Source: Butyrivibrio sp. (lineage in GTDB: Bacteria; Bacillota; Clostridia; Lachnospirales; Lachnospiraceae). Taken from it: a stretch of 64,000 nucleotides of DNA. The stretch's first letter is position 1; each line of letters opens with the position of its first letter. The stretch covers positions 1-64,000 of the forward strand of contig JAFZQT010000047.1 of NCBI GenBank assembly GCA_017620235.1. Direction: 5' to 3'. Shown here piece after piece: positions 53,016 to 61,524 of the stretch. The notes beneath the pieces were generated by a model. It saw only the letters and a program-made list of their open reading frames with translations. It was not told the origin of the DNA and did not search any database. A program made the position numbers and the translations under genes.

Positions 53016-54563
53016 ATGCCTATCAGAATTACAGGAATGAACTCGGGTCTTGATACAGAGAGTATCATAACAGCGCTCACGCAGACCAAGAAAGACAAAG
53101 TAAATACATATACAGGAGAGCAGAAAAAGCTTACTTGGAAGCAGGATAAGTGGAAAGAGCTTAATAAGAAGGTTACCGATTTCTATAATGGTACACTTAC
53201 AAGCATGAAGTATTCTACTGCTTATTCTAAGAAGATAACAACGGCTTCCAATGCAAATGCTGTAACCATCGTGACAGGTGATGCTGCAATGAATGCTACG
53301 CAGACTCTGGATGTTGAGAGCCTTGCAAAGGCAGCATATCTGACAGGTGAGAAAGTTCAGATTGGCGGAAAGAATGCGTCTAAGGCAACTACAATGTCTG
53401 AACTGGGAGTTGCAAATAATTCTGAACTTAAGTTTAAGATAGGCGGTGATGCGGAGGATGTTCTTTCGGTTACTGTAGGTGAAAATGACACAATAGCTGA
53501 TGTTTTGAAAAAACTCAAAGAGGCAACTTCTTCTAAGACAGGTACATCGCTTGAATTTAATTATGACGAAGGAAACGGAAGATTTTATGTGGCATCCAAA
53601 GAAATGGGCGCGGCAGCATCTTTTGAAGTGGTAAAAGAGGAAGGTGAAGGATCAACCAACAATCTTGCGATGGAAAAGCTTGGATTTGTTGTTAAAGAAC
53701 AGGGAACCAATTATATCAAGGGAACCAGTGCCAAGATAATCCTTAACGGAGCAGAATATTTTTCTAATTCAAATACTTTTGAGGTGAACGGTCTTACAAT
53801 CACAGTAAATGAGGAAGCAAAGGGAATTACTCTTTCAACTAAGCAGGATACAAGCGGTATCTACGATAACATCAAGAAGATGATAAAAGAGTACAACAAT
53901 CTTATGAAGGAATTTGCTACTCTTTATAATGCAGACAAAGCCAAAAAGTACAAGATGCTTACCGATGAACAGAAAGATGAGATGTCTGACAAGGAAGTTG
54001 AAGAGTGGGAGAAGAAGATTAAAGACGGACTTTTCAGCGGTGATGAGACAATCGGTAATGTTAAGAATGCTCTTAAGGAAATTATGAGTAAAACCTTTGA
54101 AGTAACTGCTAAGGACGGTACAACAAGTAAGATTGCTCTTGCTACATTTGGTATTGCAACAGGAAGTTATTTTGCAACAGATGAGAATGAGCGAGATGTA
54201 CTTCATATAGATGGCGATAAAGATGATTCGGCTAGCAGTGGTAATCCAGACTTGCTTAGTGCAGCTATTTCAACTGATCCGGATATGGTTCAGAGCTTCT
54301 TTACACAGTTATCAAATGCGCTTTCCGACAAGCTCTTTAATCTGATGAGGGGTACTGAATACAGCAGTGCATTTACGATTTATGAAGACAAGCTTATGGC
54401 TTCTCAGTACAGCGCATATAATACCAAGATCTCAGATGCGCAGAAGGCACTTGAGGCTGCACAGGATAAGTATTATAGGAAGTTCGCCACTATGGAGACG
54501 GCTCTTTCCAAGATAAACAGCAACAGTTCATCTATGGCAGGCTTCTTTGGTGGGGGGAACTAA
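53016..54563 (+). CDS. fliD: flagellar filament cap protein FliD
   Basis: 515 residues. It caps the filament and folds incoming flagellin. N-terminal RITGMNSGLDTESII and a C-terminal coiled coil ending TMETALSKINSNSSSMAGFFGG are characteristic, with the variable D2/D3 head between (about 60-300). AAAGGAG supports the start. fliS follows after 62 bases. Confidence 0.95.
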   Translation: MPIRITGMNSGLDTESIITALTQTKKDKVNTYTGEQKKLTWKQDKWKELNKKVTDFYNGTLTSMKYSTAYSKKITTASNANAVTIVTGDAAMNATQTLDVESLAKAAYLTGEKVQIGGKNASKATTMSELGVANNSELKFKIGGDAEDVLSVTVGENDTIADVLKKLKEATSSKTGTSLEFNYDEGNGRFYVASKEMGAAASFEVVKEEGEGSTNNLAMEKLGFVVKEQGTNYIKGTSAKIILNGAEYFSNSNTFEVNGLTITVNEEAKGITLSTKQDTSGIYDNIKKMIKEYNNLMKEFATLYNADKAKKYKMLTDEQKDEMSDKEVEEWEKKIKDGLFSGDETIGNVKNALKEIMSKTFEVTAKDGTTSKIALATFGIATGSYFATDENERDVLHIDGDKDDSASSGNPDLLSAAISTDPDMVQSFFTQLSNALSDKLFNLMRGTEYSSAFTIYEDKLMASQYSAYNTKISDAQKALEAAQDKYYRKFATMETALSKINSNSSSMAGFFGGGN

Positions 54564-54625
54564 TGGCATAACATAACAACAGATGATTATACGGATATTT
54601 ATTTACAGAATGCGAGGGAACACAT

Positions 54626-55027
54626 ATGCCGGTAATGACAACTCAACAGAAAGCTTATGCTCAGTATAAAAATAATAAGGTTATGGGGGCGAGCGGCCCT
54701 GAACTTACGCTTATGCTCTATGACGGAGCGATAAAGTTTCTCAATATAGCAGATTATGCAATCGAGAACAACGATGTGCCCAAGGCTCATGAGAATATCA
54801 TGAAGACGGAGCGCATCATAGATTATCTCAGAAATACTCTTGATATGAAGTATGCTGTTGCTCAGGATTTTGAGAATATGTACTCTTATATCGGGAGAAG
54901 GCTTGTTGAGGCAAATATCAGTAAAGACAGAGAGATAATTGCAGAGGTAAATAAGCACATGCATGCTATAAGAGATAACTGGGTAGAAGTTATGAAAGCG
55001 AACAATATAGTTGTTAAGGATGCATGA
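54626..55027 (+). CDS. fliS: flagellin export chaperone FliS
   Basis: 133 residues, all helical. It binds the C-terminal end of flagellin in the cytoplasm to prevent early polymerisation. YAQYKNNKVMGASGPELTLMLYDGAIKFLNIA is the family signature. The ribosome site is weak (GAGGGA). It is followed by a hairpin and another small chaperone-like gene. Confidence 0.96.
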   Translation: MPVMTTQQKAYAQYKNNKVMGASGPELTLMLYDGAIKFLNIADYAIENNDVPKAHENIMKTERIIDYLRNTLDMKYAVAQDFENMYSYIGRRLVEANISKDREIIAEVNKHMHAIRDNWVEVMKANNIVVKDA

Positions 55028-55065
55028 CTACCGCATAGAAATTAGTTATAATGGATATATGGATC

Positions 55066-55096
55066 ACGCCGGAAATACGAGTTGTGTTTCCGGCGT
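55066..55096 (+). terminator. hairpin between fliS and the next flagellar gene
   Basis: A perfect 10-bp GC-rich stem (55066-55075 with 55087-55096) followed by AT-rich sequence without a long T-run. It may terminate weakly or stabilise the mRNA end. Confidence 0.6.
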
Positions 55097-55121
55097 AAAT
55101 TATATATAAGGGGGCAGATAA

Positions 55122-55601
55122 ATGTTATCTTCAAGTATGGATATGCTGGAAGAAAGTCTTATAAAGAAGCTTGATATTATGTCTGAGATTGAGGCAGAGA
55201 ATGAGAGGCAAAAAGAGATATTGTCAGATCCTGACAATGTTGATGAATTGGCGTTTGATGATACTGTTGATAAAAAGGGAGAGCTTATCGATAAACTTAT
55301 TGCCATAGATGATGGTTTTCAGACTCTTTTTGACAGGGTTAAAGAAGAGGTTAATGCCAATAAGGATGAGTACGCCGATCAGATACGACGCATGCAGGCA
55401 CTTATTCAGGATATTACCGCTAAGAGTGCTTCTATTGAAGCGGCAGAGCATCGCAATAAAAGACTTGCTGAAAAATATTTCGATACGGCACGTCGCAAGA
55501 TGAATACCAGTAAGCAGACATCCGCTGCCGCATTTAATTACTATAGAACAATGAATAACTTTAAGGATATCCCACCGCAGTTTCTGGATAAGAAGAATTG
55601 A
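55122..55601 (+). CDS. FliT/FlgN-like flagellar chaperone candidate
   Basis: 159 residues, helical, acidic in the first half and basic at the end. A long coiled coil covers about 10-125. The layout resembles FliT or FlgN chaperones, and its place between fliS and flagellin supports that. No catalytic motif is seen. FlgN is already present at 43691, so FliD (FliT-like) is the likelier client. An AGGGGGC-like site precedes the ATG. Confidence 0.75.
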   Translation: MLSSSMDMLEESLIKKLDIMSEIEAENERQKEILSDPDNVDELAFDDTVDKKGELIDKLIAIDDGFQTLFDRVKEEVNANKDEYADQIRRMQALIQDITAKSASIEAAEHRNKRLAEKYFDTARRKMNTSKQTSAAAFNYYRTMNNFKDIPPQFLDKKN

Positions 55602-55621
55602 ATATTGTATGAAATCTATAC

Positions 55622-55662
55622 AAAGAGGTCGCTGCCATATATCGGCAAGTGATCTCTTTTAC
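55622..55662 (+). terminator. terminator before flagellin
   Basis: An imperfect stem of about 15 bp with G-U pairs and a bulge (55623-55637 with 55643-55659), followed by a T-rich end. It separates the chaperone gene from the flagellin promoter. Confidence 0.7.
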
Positions 55663-55735
55663 TTTAGCAAAAAATAGAAAAAAGTTGAAAAAAATTCATT
55701 ATTGTATGTTTTTTTGAAAAAAATTAAAAAAAGGG

Positions 55736-55762
55736 TTAAGTAAACGGAATCACAGCCGATAA
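55736..55762 (+). promoter_or_regulatory. fliC: sigma-28 promoter of flagellin
   Basis: A perfect GCCGATAA at 55755-55762 with a weak -35 TTAAGTAA (55736-55743) at the standard 11-base spacing. The transcript leader would be about 110 bases. Confidence 0.8.
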
Positions 55763-55790
55763 TAATAGTGTAAAACAAAAAAACAAGCAG

Positions 55791-55878
55791 CCATGGAAGG
55801 GAGTCCGCGTAAGCTGCACAATATGGAAAGGATGAAAAGGCAGCAGGGAAGCGGCCCCGTTCATGGAGGATTATAATT
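55791..55878 (+). promoter_or_regulatory. flagellin leader with GGA motifs, predicted CsrA target
   Basis: GGA triplets occur at 55795, 55825, 55830, 55847, 55865 and 55868; the last pair forms the ribosome site GGAGGA 8 bases before the ATG. In Bacillus hag, CsrA binds two such leader sites including the ribosome site. fliW and csrA are both encoded in this window. Binding here is an inference. Confidence 0.5.
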
Positions 55879-56709
55879 ATGGTAGTACAGCACAATGTCA
55901 CAGCGATGAATGCAAACAGACAGCTTGGTATCACAACAGATGTACAGGCTAAGTCAAGTGAGAAGCTCTCATCAGGTTACAGAATCAACAGAGCAGCAGA
56001 TGATGCAGCAGGACTTGCAATTTCTGAGAAGATGAGACGTCAGGTAAGAGGTCTTACACAGGCTTCTGCAAATGCGCAGGATGGTATTTCAGCAGTACAG
56101 ACAGCTGAAGGTGCTCTTAACGAAGTACATGATATGCTTCAGAGAATGAATGAACTTGCAGTTAAGGCAGCTAACGATACTCTTCAGACATCGGATCGTG
56201 ATTATATCCAGAGAGAGGTTTATGCTCTTAGAGATGAGATTAACAGAACTGGAACAGCTACCGAGTTTAATAACACTAAACTTTTGGACGGATCATTCAC
56301 CGGTAAGAATATTCAGGTTGGTTCAGAGGCAGATCCTGACAACCAGATTACAATTGAGATTGATAGGCTTGATGCATCTGGACTTGAAATTGCTGGATCA
56401 GCGATAAATGTTACAGGGGCAAGCGGCGATAATGCAAAAGATTCTATTGCTAAGATAAAGAAAGCTCTTGAGCATGTATCAAGCCAGAGAGCTGATCTCG
56501 GTGCTATTCAGAACAGACTTGAGCACACAATCAAGAACCTTGATAACGTTGTTGAGAACACACAGGCAGCTGAATCACAGATTCGTGATACAGATATGGC
56601 TGAGGAGATGGTTAGATACTCTAACAACAACATTCTTGCTCAGGCAGGTCAGTCAATGCTTGCTCAGGCTAACCAGACAAATCAGGGTGTTCTTTCACTC
56701 CTTCAGTAA
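55879..56709 (+). CDS. fliC: flagellin
   Basis: Filament subunit, 276 residues, a short type with almost no D2/D3. The N-terminal helices (VVQHNVTAMNANRQLG through LQRMNELAVKAAN at about 88-100) and the C-terminal helices ending QTNQGVLSLLQ are complete. At the site equivalent to Salmonella Arg90, which is important for TLR5 recognition, this protein has Asn91. It is monocistronic, with its own sigma-28 promoter and a strong terminator, as expected of the most abundant flagellar protein. Confidence 0.96.
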   Translation: MVVQHNVTAMNANRQLGITTDVQAKSSEKLSSGYRINRAADDAAGLAISEKMRRQVRGLTQASANAQDGISAVQTAEGALNEVHDMLQRMNELAVKAANDTLQTSDRDYIQREVYALRDEINRTGTATEFNNTKLLDGSFTGKNIQVGSEADPDNQITIEIDRLDASGLEIAGSAINVTGASGDNAKDSIAKIKKALEHVSSQRADLGAIQNRLEHTIKNLDNVVENTQAAESQIRDTDMAEEMVRYSNNNILAQAGQSMLAQANQTNQGVLSLLQ

Positions 56710-56746
56710 AATAAATATTTTTAAACATAACCCACTAATATATAAT

Positions 56747-56787
56747 AAGATTGCTCCGAATAATTTGTTCGGAGCAATCTTAATTTT
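56747..56787 (+). terminator. strong Rho-independent terminator of flagellin
   Basis: A perfect 14-bp stem (56747-56760 with 56768-56781), a 7-base loop and a TAATTTT tail. Only AT-rich sequence without a recognised feature lies between it and the next gene. Confidence 0.9.
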
Positions 56788-56902
56788 ATGTATGTGAGTG
56801 ATAAAAAGAGTTTCGCCATCTATATATAAATGGTATATTGTTATAAAAACCTTGAAGTGTGGTTTTTTACTTGGAATAACTGGATAATTTGGAGAATATT
56901 TA

Positions 56903-58540
56903 ATGATAGAAACCGGGAATAATGGAAAAATAATTCGATATGGTGAATTCTTTATAGGGCTGTTTTTTGCTCTTATGTTTGGCATGAGAATGTGGGGAAT
57001 ATATGAAAGTAAGCCATTGTATGGGTTTTTACTTGTTGTTGGAATGGCGTTATGGGGAATGGGAGTAGTTTTTACAGAGCATAACGTTTTTGAGTGCCTT
57101 GTAATTGCTGCTTTGCTGGGTTTTGCCGGCGTGGTTTATTATAAGAGCGGTGAAAAAGGACTTTTGCTATATTTTGCGCTGATGCTGGGAATGAAAAATA
57201 TAGATACTAAGAAGTTGTTTAAATGGGGCTTGATTGCAGGTATAAGCGGATTGACAATTAGAGTATTTTTGGCAGCGTTTGGATTAATTGAAGATGTTGC
57301 TTATGTTCAACATCGGAGATTTGTTGGGGAAGTATTTAGAAGATCTCTGGGAGCATCTCATCCTAATACATTGAGCTCTGCATTCGCCATTCTGGCAATA
57401 ATGATATTGTATCTGGTCGGAAAAGATGATATACGCAAGGTTTTAAAGTATTCTGTACTGATTCTTTTATTCGCGTTATATCTGTTCATCTATTCCGGAA
57501 GCCAAACAGGAATAATTATAACATTTGGATTTATATGTCTTAATTTATTTTATGTATATAGAAAGCGAATTGGCATTATAGAAAAGGTTATTATGGTAAT
57601 GCTTTTCCCTGTTTTGTGGTTATTAAGCATAATTGGTCCTTTGTTGGCAGATGATAAAGCAATAGCATTTGTAAAAGACATTGATTTTAACCTTGGTTCA
57701 AGATGGGAAGTGGCAGGATATTATTTGCGGAACAATGATATTTCTTTGTTTGGGCAGTATCTTAATAACCCGGAGGCAAATATATACGGCATAGATATGT
57801 CACAATTGTACCTCTTGCTACAACTGGGAGTAGTTGCATTTATCATAATTACTGCATTATGGTTTGTTCTGATATATGATGAAGTAAAGAACAACAATGC
57901 AGGAGAACTTGTTATCATATTTACAATGCTGATAATGGGGCTGACAGATCCTTTTTTGTATAATTTGTCATTTAAGAATCTTGCTTTTGTATTTATGGGT
58001 CGAGTATTCTGGGAGGTGATTGCCAAGGTTTCCTTCAAACTTCCAAAATACTTGCAAACTCCCGTTATACCGGCTTCTTTTGGAGAAAAAAGTTTTAGAA
58101 TTCCGAATCTGAATTTGAACAAACTTGAAATAAACAGTTCTTATTGTAAAAAGATAAAGTGCATGAGTGTTGCTATAATAGTTGTTTCACTTGTTGCTTC
58201 TGTTCTGGTTTATATAATTACTCCGGAAGCACAGTGTGTTTTGGCAGATAAAGCCCCGGGAGAACATGCTACGGAAGTAAACGAGAACTTGCATCCAAAC
58301 ACCTATACTGAGCAGCAGATAAAAGATATTGAGAAACAAGGCAATCTGGTATTAAACTATACTGATGATAAAGAGCTGATGTATATATATTATTCATCTG
58401 AAGATAAACCGATTGAGGGTGGATATTATGCTCCAAATGTTGCAAAGATGGAGAAAGTGCGCCTCAGTGTTACTGTTTTCTTTTTGGGATTAGTGATTGT
58501 GTTACTTTTAAGAGGGATGTGGATTAATGAACAACTATAA
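56903..58540 (+). CDS. O-antigen ligase/polymerase-like membrane protein
   Basis: 545 residues. About ten membrane helices cover 15-380, and a final pair (about 415-440 and 520-540) encloses an outer loop of about 80 residues. The Wzy/WaaL-like core shows RSLGASHPNT near 152-161 and FIYSGSQTGIII near 193-204. It probably polymerises or ligates a lipid-linked glycan on the outer face of the membrane. It overlaps the following transferase gene by 14 bases, so the two are cotranscribed. The ribosome site is modest (GGAGAAT). Confidence 0.8.
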   Translation: MIETGNNGKIIRYGEFFIGLFFALMFGMRMWGIYESKPLYGFLLVVGMALWGMGVVFTEHNVFECLVIAALLGFAGVVYYKSGEKGLLLYFALMLGMKNIDTKKLFKWGLIAGISGLTIRVFLAAFGLIEDVAYVQHRRFVGEVFRRSLGASHPNTLSSAFAILAIMILYLVGKDDIRKVLKYSVLILLFALYLFIYSGSQTGIIITFGFICLNLFYVYRKRIGIIEKVIMVMLFPVLWLLSIIGPLLADDKAIAFVKDIDFNLGSRWEVAGYYLRNNDISLFGQYLNNPEANIYGIDMSQLYLLLQLGVVAFIIITALWFVLIYDEVKNNNAGELVIIFTMLIMGLTDPFLYNLSFKNLAFVFMGRVFWEVIAKVSFKLPKYLQTPVIPASFGEKSFRIPNLNLNKLEINSSYCKKIKCMSVAIIVVSLVASVLVYIITPEAQCVLADKAPGEHATEVNENLHPNTYTEQQIKDIEKQGNLVLNYTDDKELMYIYYSSEDKPIEGGYYAPNVAKMEKVRLSVTVFFLGLVIVLLLRGMWINEQL

Positions 58541-59957
58541 AAAGCAAAGATTTCCTTTAAAAAGAATATTTATAATTGATGAGATATCGCTCATATTAAC
58601 TGTGATTACTACGCTCTTTATAAGGTTTGGTGATCAGGTGAGGGCATGGGATATCAAATACACGAGACTATATTTGTCAATTACAGTTACTGCATGTGTG
58701 GTTCAGGTGATCATATTCCTGTTGTATGATTGCAAAAGGAAGCATATTTTTTTAATGGATCCTTTTGAGAATCTTATGGCGGTAGTAAAAGGGAAATTTA
58801 TACTTTTTGCCTGTTCTATGATGTACCTGTATGCTGTTCAACAGGGAAGCAATTCTTCAAGAACAGTAATGGGTTTGTTTTTTATTATAAGTATTATATA
58901 TTCCTATGTTTTCAGGATGTTGTACAGGAAGAAGAATAAAGACAGATTTTTGTCTATGGGATACAGCAAGACTTACAAAGTGTCACTTCCTGTAAAAGAT
59001 AAGGCTGATATCATTGAAAAATTCTATGTATCCGGCTGTGATGATATGCTTCTTATAAATGCTGATAAAGATATTGAGTCGGCAAAGGAATTATTGGAAG
59101 AGACAGAGAAACGTGAAATTCGCACATATCTTGCTCTTGGCGTAAATGATTATAATGTCAGATCCGGAATTGTAACAGATATCGAAAATTATGCAGCAAT
59201 TCCTGCTGCTGTACGTAGTGAGAGGTTTGAATTATTTGGAATCAGATACGCGATAGCAAGAACGGAAGAAGCAGTTTTTCATGTTATTAAGCATTTAAAA
59301 GAGTTATCGGGAAAGTATATTTGTTTTTCCAATGCACATACTTCTGTTATGGGAAGAGAGAATCCCGAGTACAGGGATGTTCTCAACAATTCTGCATTTA
59401 CTTTTGCAGACGGAAGCCCTATAGCCAAACTTCAGCAGACGGAAGGCTATATAGGCGCCGAGAGAGTAGCAGGCCCTGATTTTATGGAGCACATGTTCAG
59501 AAATACAACTGACGGAAGCGTGTCACATTTTTTCTACGGATCTACTGAGGAAACTATTGAGAAGTTACGTAATAATCTCATTGCAAAATATCCCGGAATA
59601 AATATTGCGGGGATGTATTCTCCTCCGTTCAGACCTCTTTCCGAGGAGGAAGATGCTGCGGATGTTGAGATGATAAATTCATCGGGGGCTGATATAGTCT
59701 GGATAGGACTTGGAGCACCCAAGCAGGAAAAATGGATGCTTGCCCATAAAGATAAGATAAAAGGTGTCATGATGGGGGTTGGAGCCGGATTTGATTTTCA
59801 CGGTGGAACAATTAAGAGAGCACCTGTATGGGTAAGAAAGATAGGGCTTGAGTGGTTCTTCAGGCTTTTTCAGGATCCGGAGAGGTTATTTAAACGTTAC
59901 TTTGTTACAAATACTAAGTTTCTATATTATTTGATGACGGATTTTAAGAGAAAGTAA
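58527..59957 (+). CDS. WecG/TagA/CpsF-family glycosyltransferase with N-terminal membrane domain
   Basis: 476 residues. The N-terminal 140 or so carry four membrane helices like those of polyprenyl-phosphate sugar transferases. A short nucleotide-binding-like region follows (about 150-240). The C-terminal 230 are a GT26 domain: NAHTSVMGR near 272, NNSAFTFADGSPIA near 291-304 and GLGAPKQEKWM near 395-405, with GVGAGFDFHGG and RLFQDPERLFKRY at the end. It should add a sugar such as N-acetylmannosamine to a lipid-linked acceptor. Classical TagA lacks the membrane part, so this is a fusion architecture. Confidence 0.88.
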   Translation: MNNYKKQRFPLKRIFIIDEISLILTVITTLFIRFGDQVRAWDIKYTRLYLSITVTACVVQVIIFLLYDCKRKHIFLMDPFENLMAVVKGKFILFACSMMYLYAVQQGSNSSRTVMGLFFIISIIYSYVFRMLYRKKNKDRFLSMGYSKTYKVSLPVKDKADIIEKFYVSGCDDMLLINADKDIESAKELLEETEKREIRTYLALGVNDYNVRSGIVTDIENYAAIPAAVRSERFELFGIRYAIARTEEAVFHVIKHLKELSGKYICFSNAHTSVMGRENPEYRDVLNNSAFTFADGSPIAKLQQTEGYIGAERVAGPDFMEHMFRNTTDGSVSHFFYGSTEETIEKLRNNLIAKYPGINIAGMYSPPFRPLSEEEDAADVEMINSSGADIVWIGLGAPKQEKWMLAHKDKIKGVMMGVGAGFDFHGGTIKRAPVWVRKIGLEWFFRLFQDPERLFKRYFVTNTKFLYYLMTDFKRK

Positions 59958-59985
59958 GGAAATGCTGAATGTTCAGCATTTCCTT
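59956..59985 (+). terminator. hairpin after the WecG/TagA gene
   Basis: Perfect 14-base arms (59956-59969 and 59972-59985) in which the stop codon lies at the base of the stem. No T-run follows. Instead a promoter-like element begins within 8 bases. Confidence 0.65.
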
Positions 59986-59992
59986 AAATCAT

Positions 59993-60000
59993 GCTATAAT
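59993..60000 (+). promoter_or_regulatory. extended -10 promoter (TGcTATAAT) next to the sugar transferase start
   Basis: TATAAT at 59995-60000 with a TG two bases earlier is a perfect extended -10. TTCAGC, 17 bases upstream at 59972-59977, is a poor -35. Transcription would start near 60006-60008, just before the ATG at 60009, with no room for a ribosome site. Confidence 0.5.
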
Positions 60001-60008
60001 GGTTCAGT

Positions 60009-61514
60009 ATGAGTAATAAAAATAAAACATTTCAAACATACATGCTTTGGCTGATAGATATGGCATGTATCATAATTTCATATATGATCGCATCTTGGCT
60101 TAGATACGATGATTATATGAGAGATTCTTTTTGGGTTAAAATAAATATTCTCGGCGACTATGGAGATAAGGCGATGCATTATATGATATGTATTATCTTT
60201 CTCCTATTTTGTGTTGTATATTCATTTCTGGCAGACTGGAACAGGGACTTTGTTGTAAGGGGATATATTAAAGAACTCTTTTCTGTTGTAAGATTCATAT
60301 CGGTTATGATTTTGGCATCTTCCGTTGTGATATACTTTTTTAACTGGTCACGACATTTATCGAGACCGTTTGTTGTTCTTTTTATATTTATAGATACTGT
60401 CCTTACTTATGTTGCCAGGATTATTTTTAAAGATACATTCAGAAAAGTTATTTCCAGTGATAAAAATGCAGTTAGGGTTGTAGTTGTTGCTGAGATAAAT
60501 CTTATGGAACAAACTATTCGTAAATTGACTGAAAATGCCGGTGATCTTGGATATAAGATTGTAAGAGCTTATGCAGCAGATGTGAAAAAAGAAAAATCTG
60601 AAAGCAAAGGCAGTGATAATTCAGGAGTGCAGAGTTTCCCCGAAGATCCGTGGTACATAGATGGCATACATGTACATGAGGGTATAGATAATCTTACATC
60701 ACGTCTTATAACAGATCCTTTCGATGAGGTGTTTATTAACACTCCCAATATTCCTCAGAAAGATATGAAGGATATTATTCAGGGATTTGAAGTTATGGGA
60801 ATCACGACTCATTATAACCTTGAGCTTCCGGGTTTTGGTAAGGCAAATTCGCAGTTTGATGATTTCCTTGATTATTCTGTTCTCACGTATTCAATGAACA
60901 GGACAAGTTACAAGCGCCTATTCATAAAGAGAGGACTGGATATACTTGGCGGAATAGTAGGACTTATCATCACAGGTATCTTGACGATTTTTCTTGCACC
61001 TGCGATCAAGATTGATTCTAAGGGGCCTGTTTTCTTTTCGCAGACAAGAATTGGTAAAAACGGAAGAAGATTCAAGATATACAAGTTCAGATCAATGTAT
61101 ATGGATGCCGAGGAACGCAAGAAGGAACTTGAAGATAAAAACGAGATGAACGGACTTATGTTCAAGATAGAGGATGATCCGAGAATCACAAAGGTCGGTG
61201 CCTTTATCAGAAAGACAAGTCTTGATGAATTTCCTCAATTCCTTAATGTACTGAAAGGCGAAATGAGCCTTGTCGGAACAAGACCTCCGACGGAAGAGGA
61301 GTTTAAAAATTATAACGAGCATTACAGAAGAAGGCTCTCCATGACGCCGGGACTCACAGGTCTTTGGCAGATAAGCGGAAGAAGCGATATCACTGACTTT
61401 GATGAAGTGGTAAAACTCGATCTTGAGTACATAGATAACTGGAGCCTTACAGAGGACATCAGGATATTACTTAAGACAGTTTATGTTGTGTTCTTTGGAA
61501 AGGGAGCCAAGTAA
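60009..61514 (+). CDS. undecaprenyl-phosphate sugar phosphotransferase (polyisoprenyl-phosphate hexose-1-phosphate transferase)
   Basis: Starts lipid-linked glycan synthesis by transferring sugar-1-phosphate to undecaprenyl phosphate. 501 residues. Four membrane helices (about 10-145), a CoA-binding-like domain (about 150-290) with a Lys/Ser-rich insertion near 194-207, and a C-terminal bacterial sugar transferase domain (about 300-500). The last has KRGLDILGG, FFSQTRIGKNGRRFKIYKFRSM, the catalytic SLDEFPQF (Asp-Glu) and SMTPGLTGLWQISGRS. No ribosome site precedes the ATG and a -10 element touches it. The sugar is unknown. Confidence 0.92.
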   Translation: MSNKNKTFQTYMLWLIDMACIIISYMIASWLRYDDYMRDSFWVKINILGDYGDKAMHYMICIIFLLFCVVYSFLADWNRDFVVRGYIKELFSVVRFISVMILASSVVIYFFNWSRHLSRPFVVLFIFIDTVLTYVARIIFKDTFRKVISSDKNAVRVVVVAEINLMEQTIRKLTENAGDLGYKIVRAYAADVKKEKSESKGSDNSGVQSFPEDPWYIDGIHVHEGIDNLTSRLITDPFDEVFINTPNIPQKDMKDIIQGFEVMGITTHYNLELPGFGKANSQFDDFLDYSVLTYSMNRTSYKRLFIKRGLDILGGIVGLIITGILTIFLAPAIKIDSKGPVFFSQTRIGKNGRRFKIYKFRSMYMDAEERKKELEDKNEMNGLMFKIEDDPRITKVGAFIRKTSLDEFPQFLNVLKGEMSLVGTRPPTEEEFKNYNEHYRRRLSMTPGLTGLWQISGRSDITDFDEVVKLDLEYIDNWSLTEDIRILLKTVYVVFFGKGAK

Positions 61515-61524
61515 GAGGTTAAAG

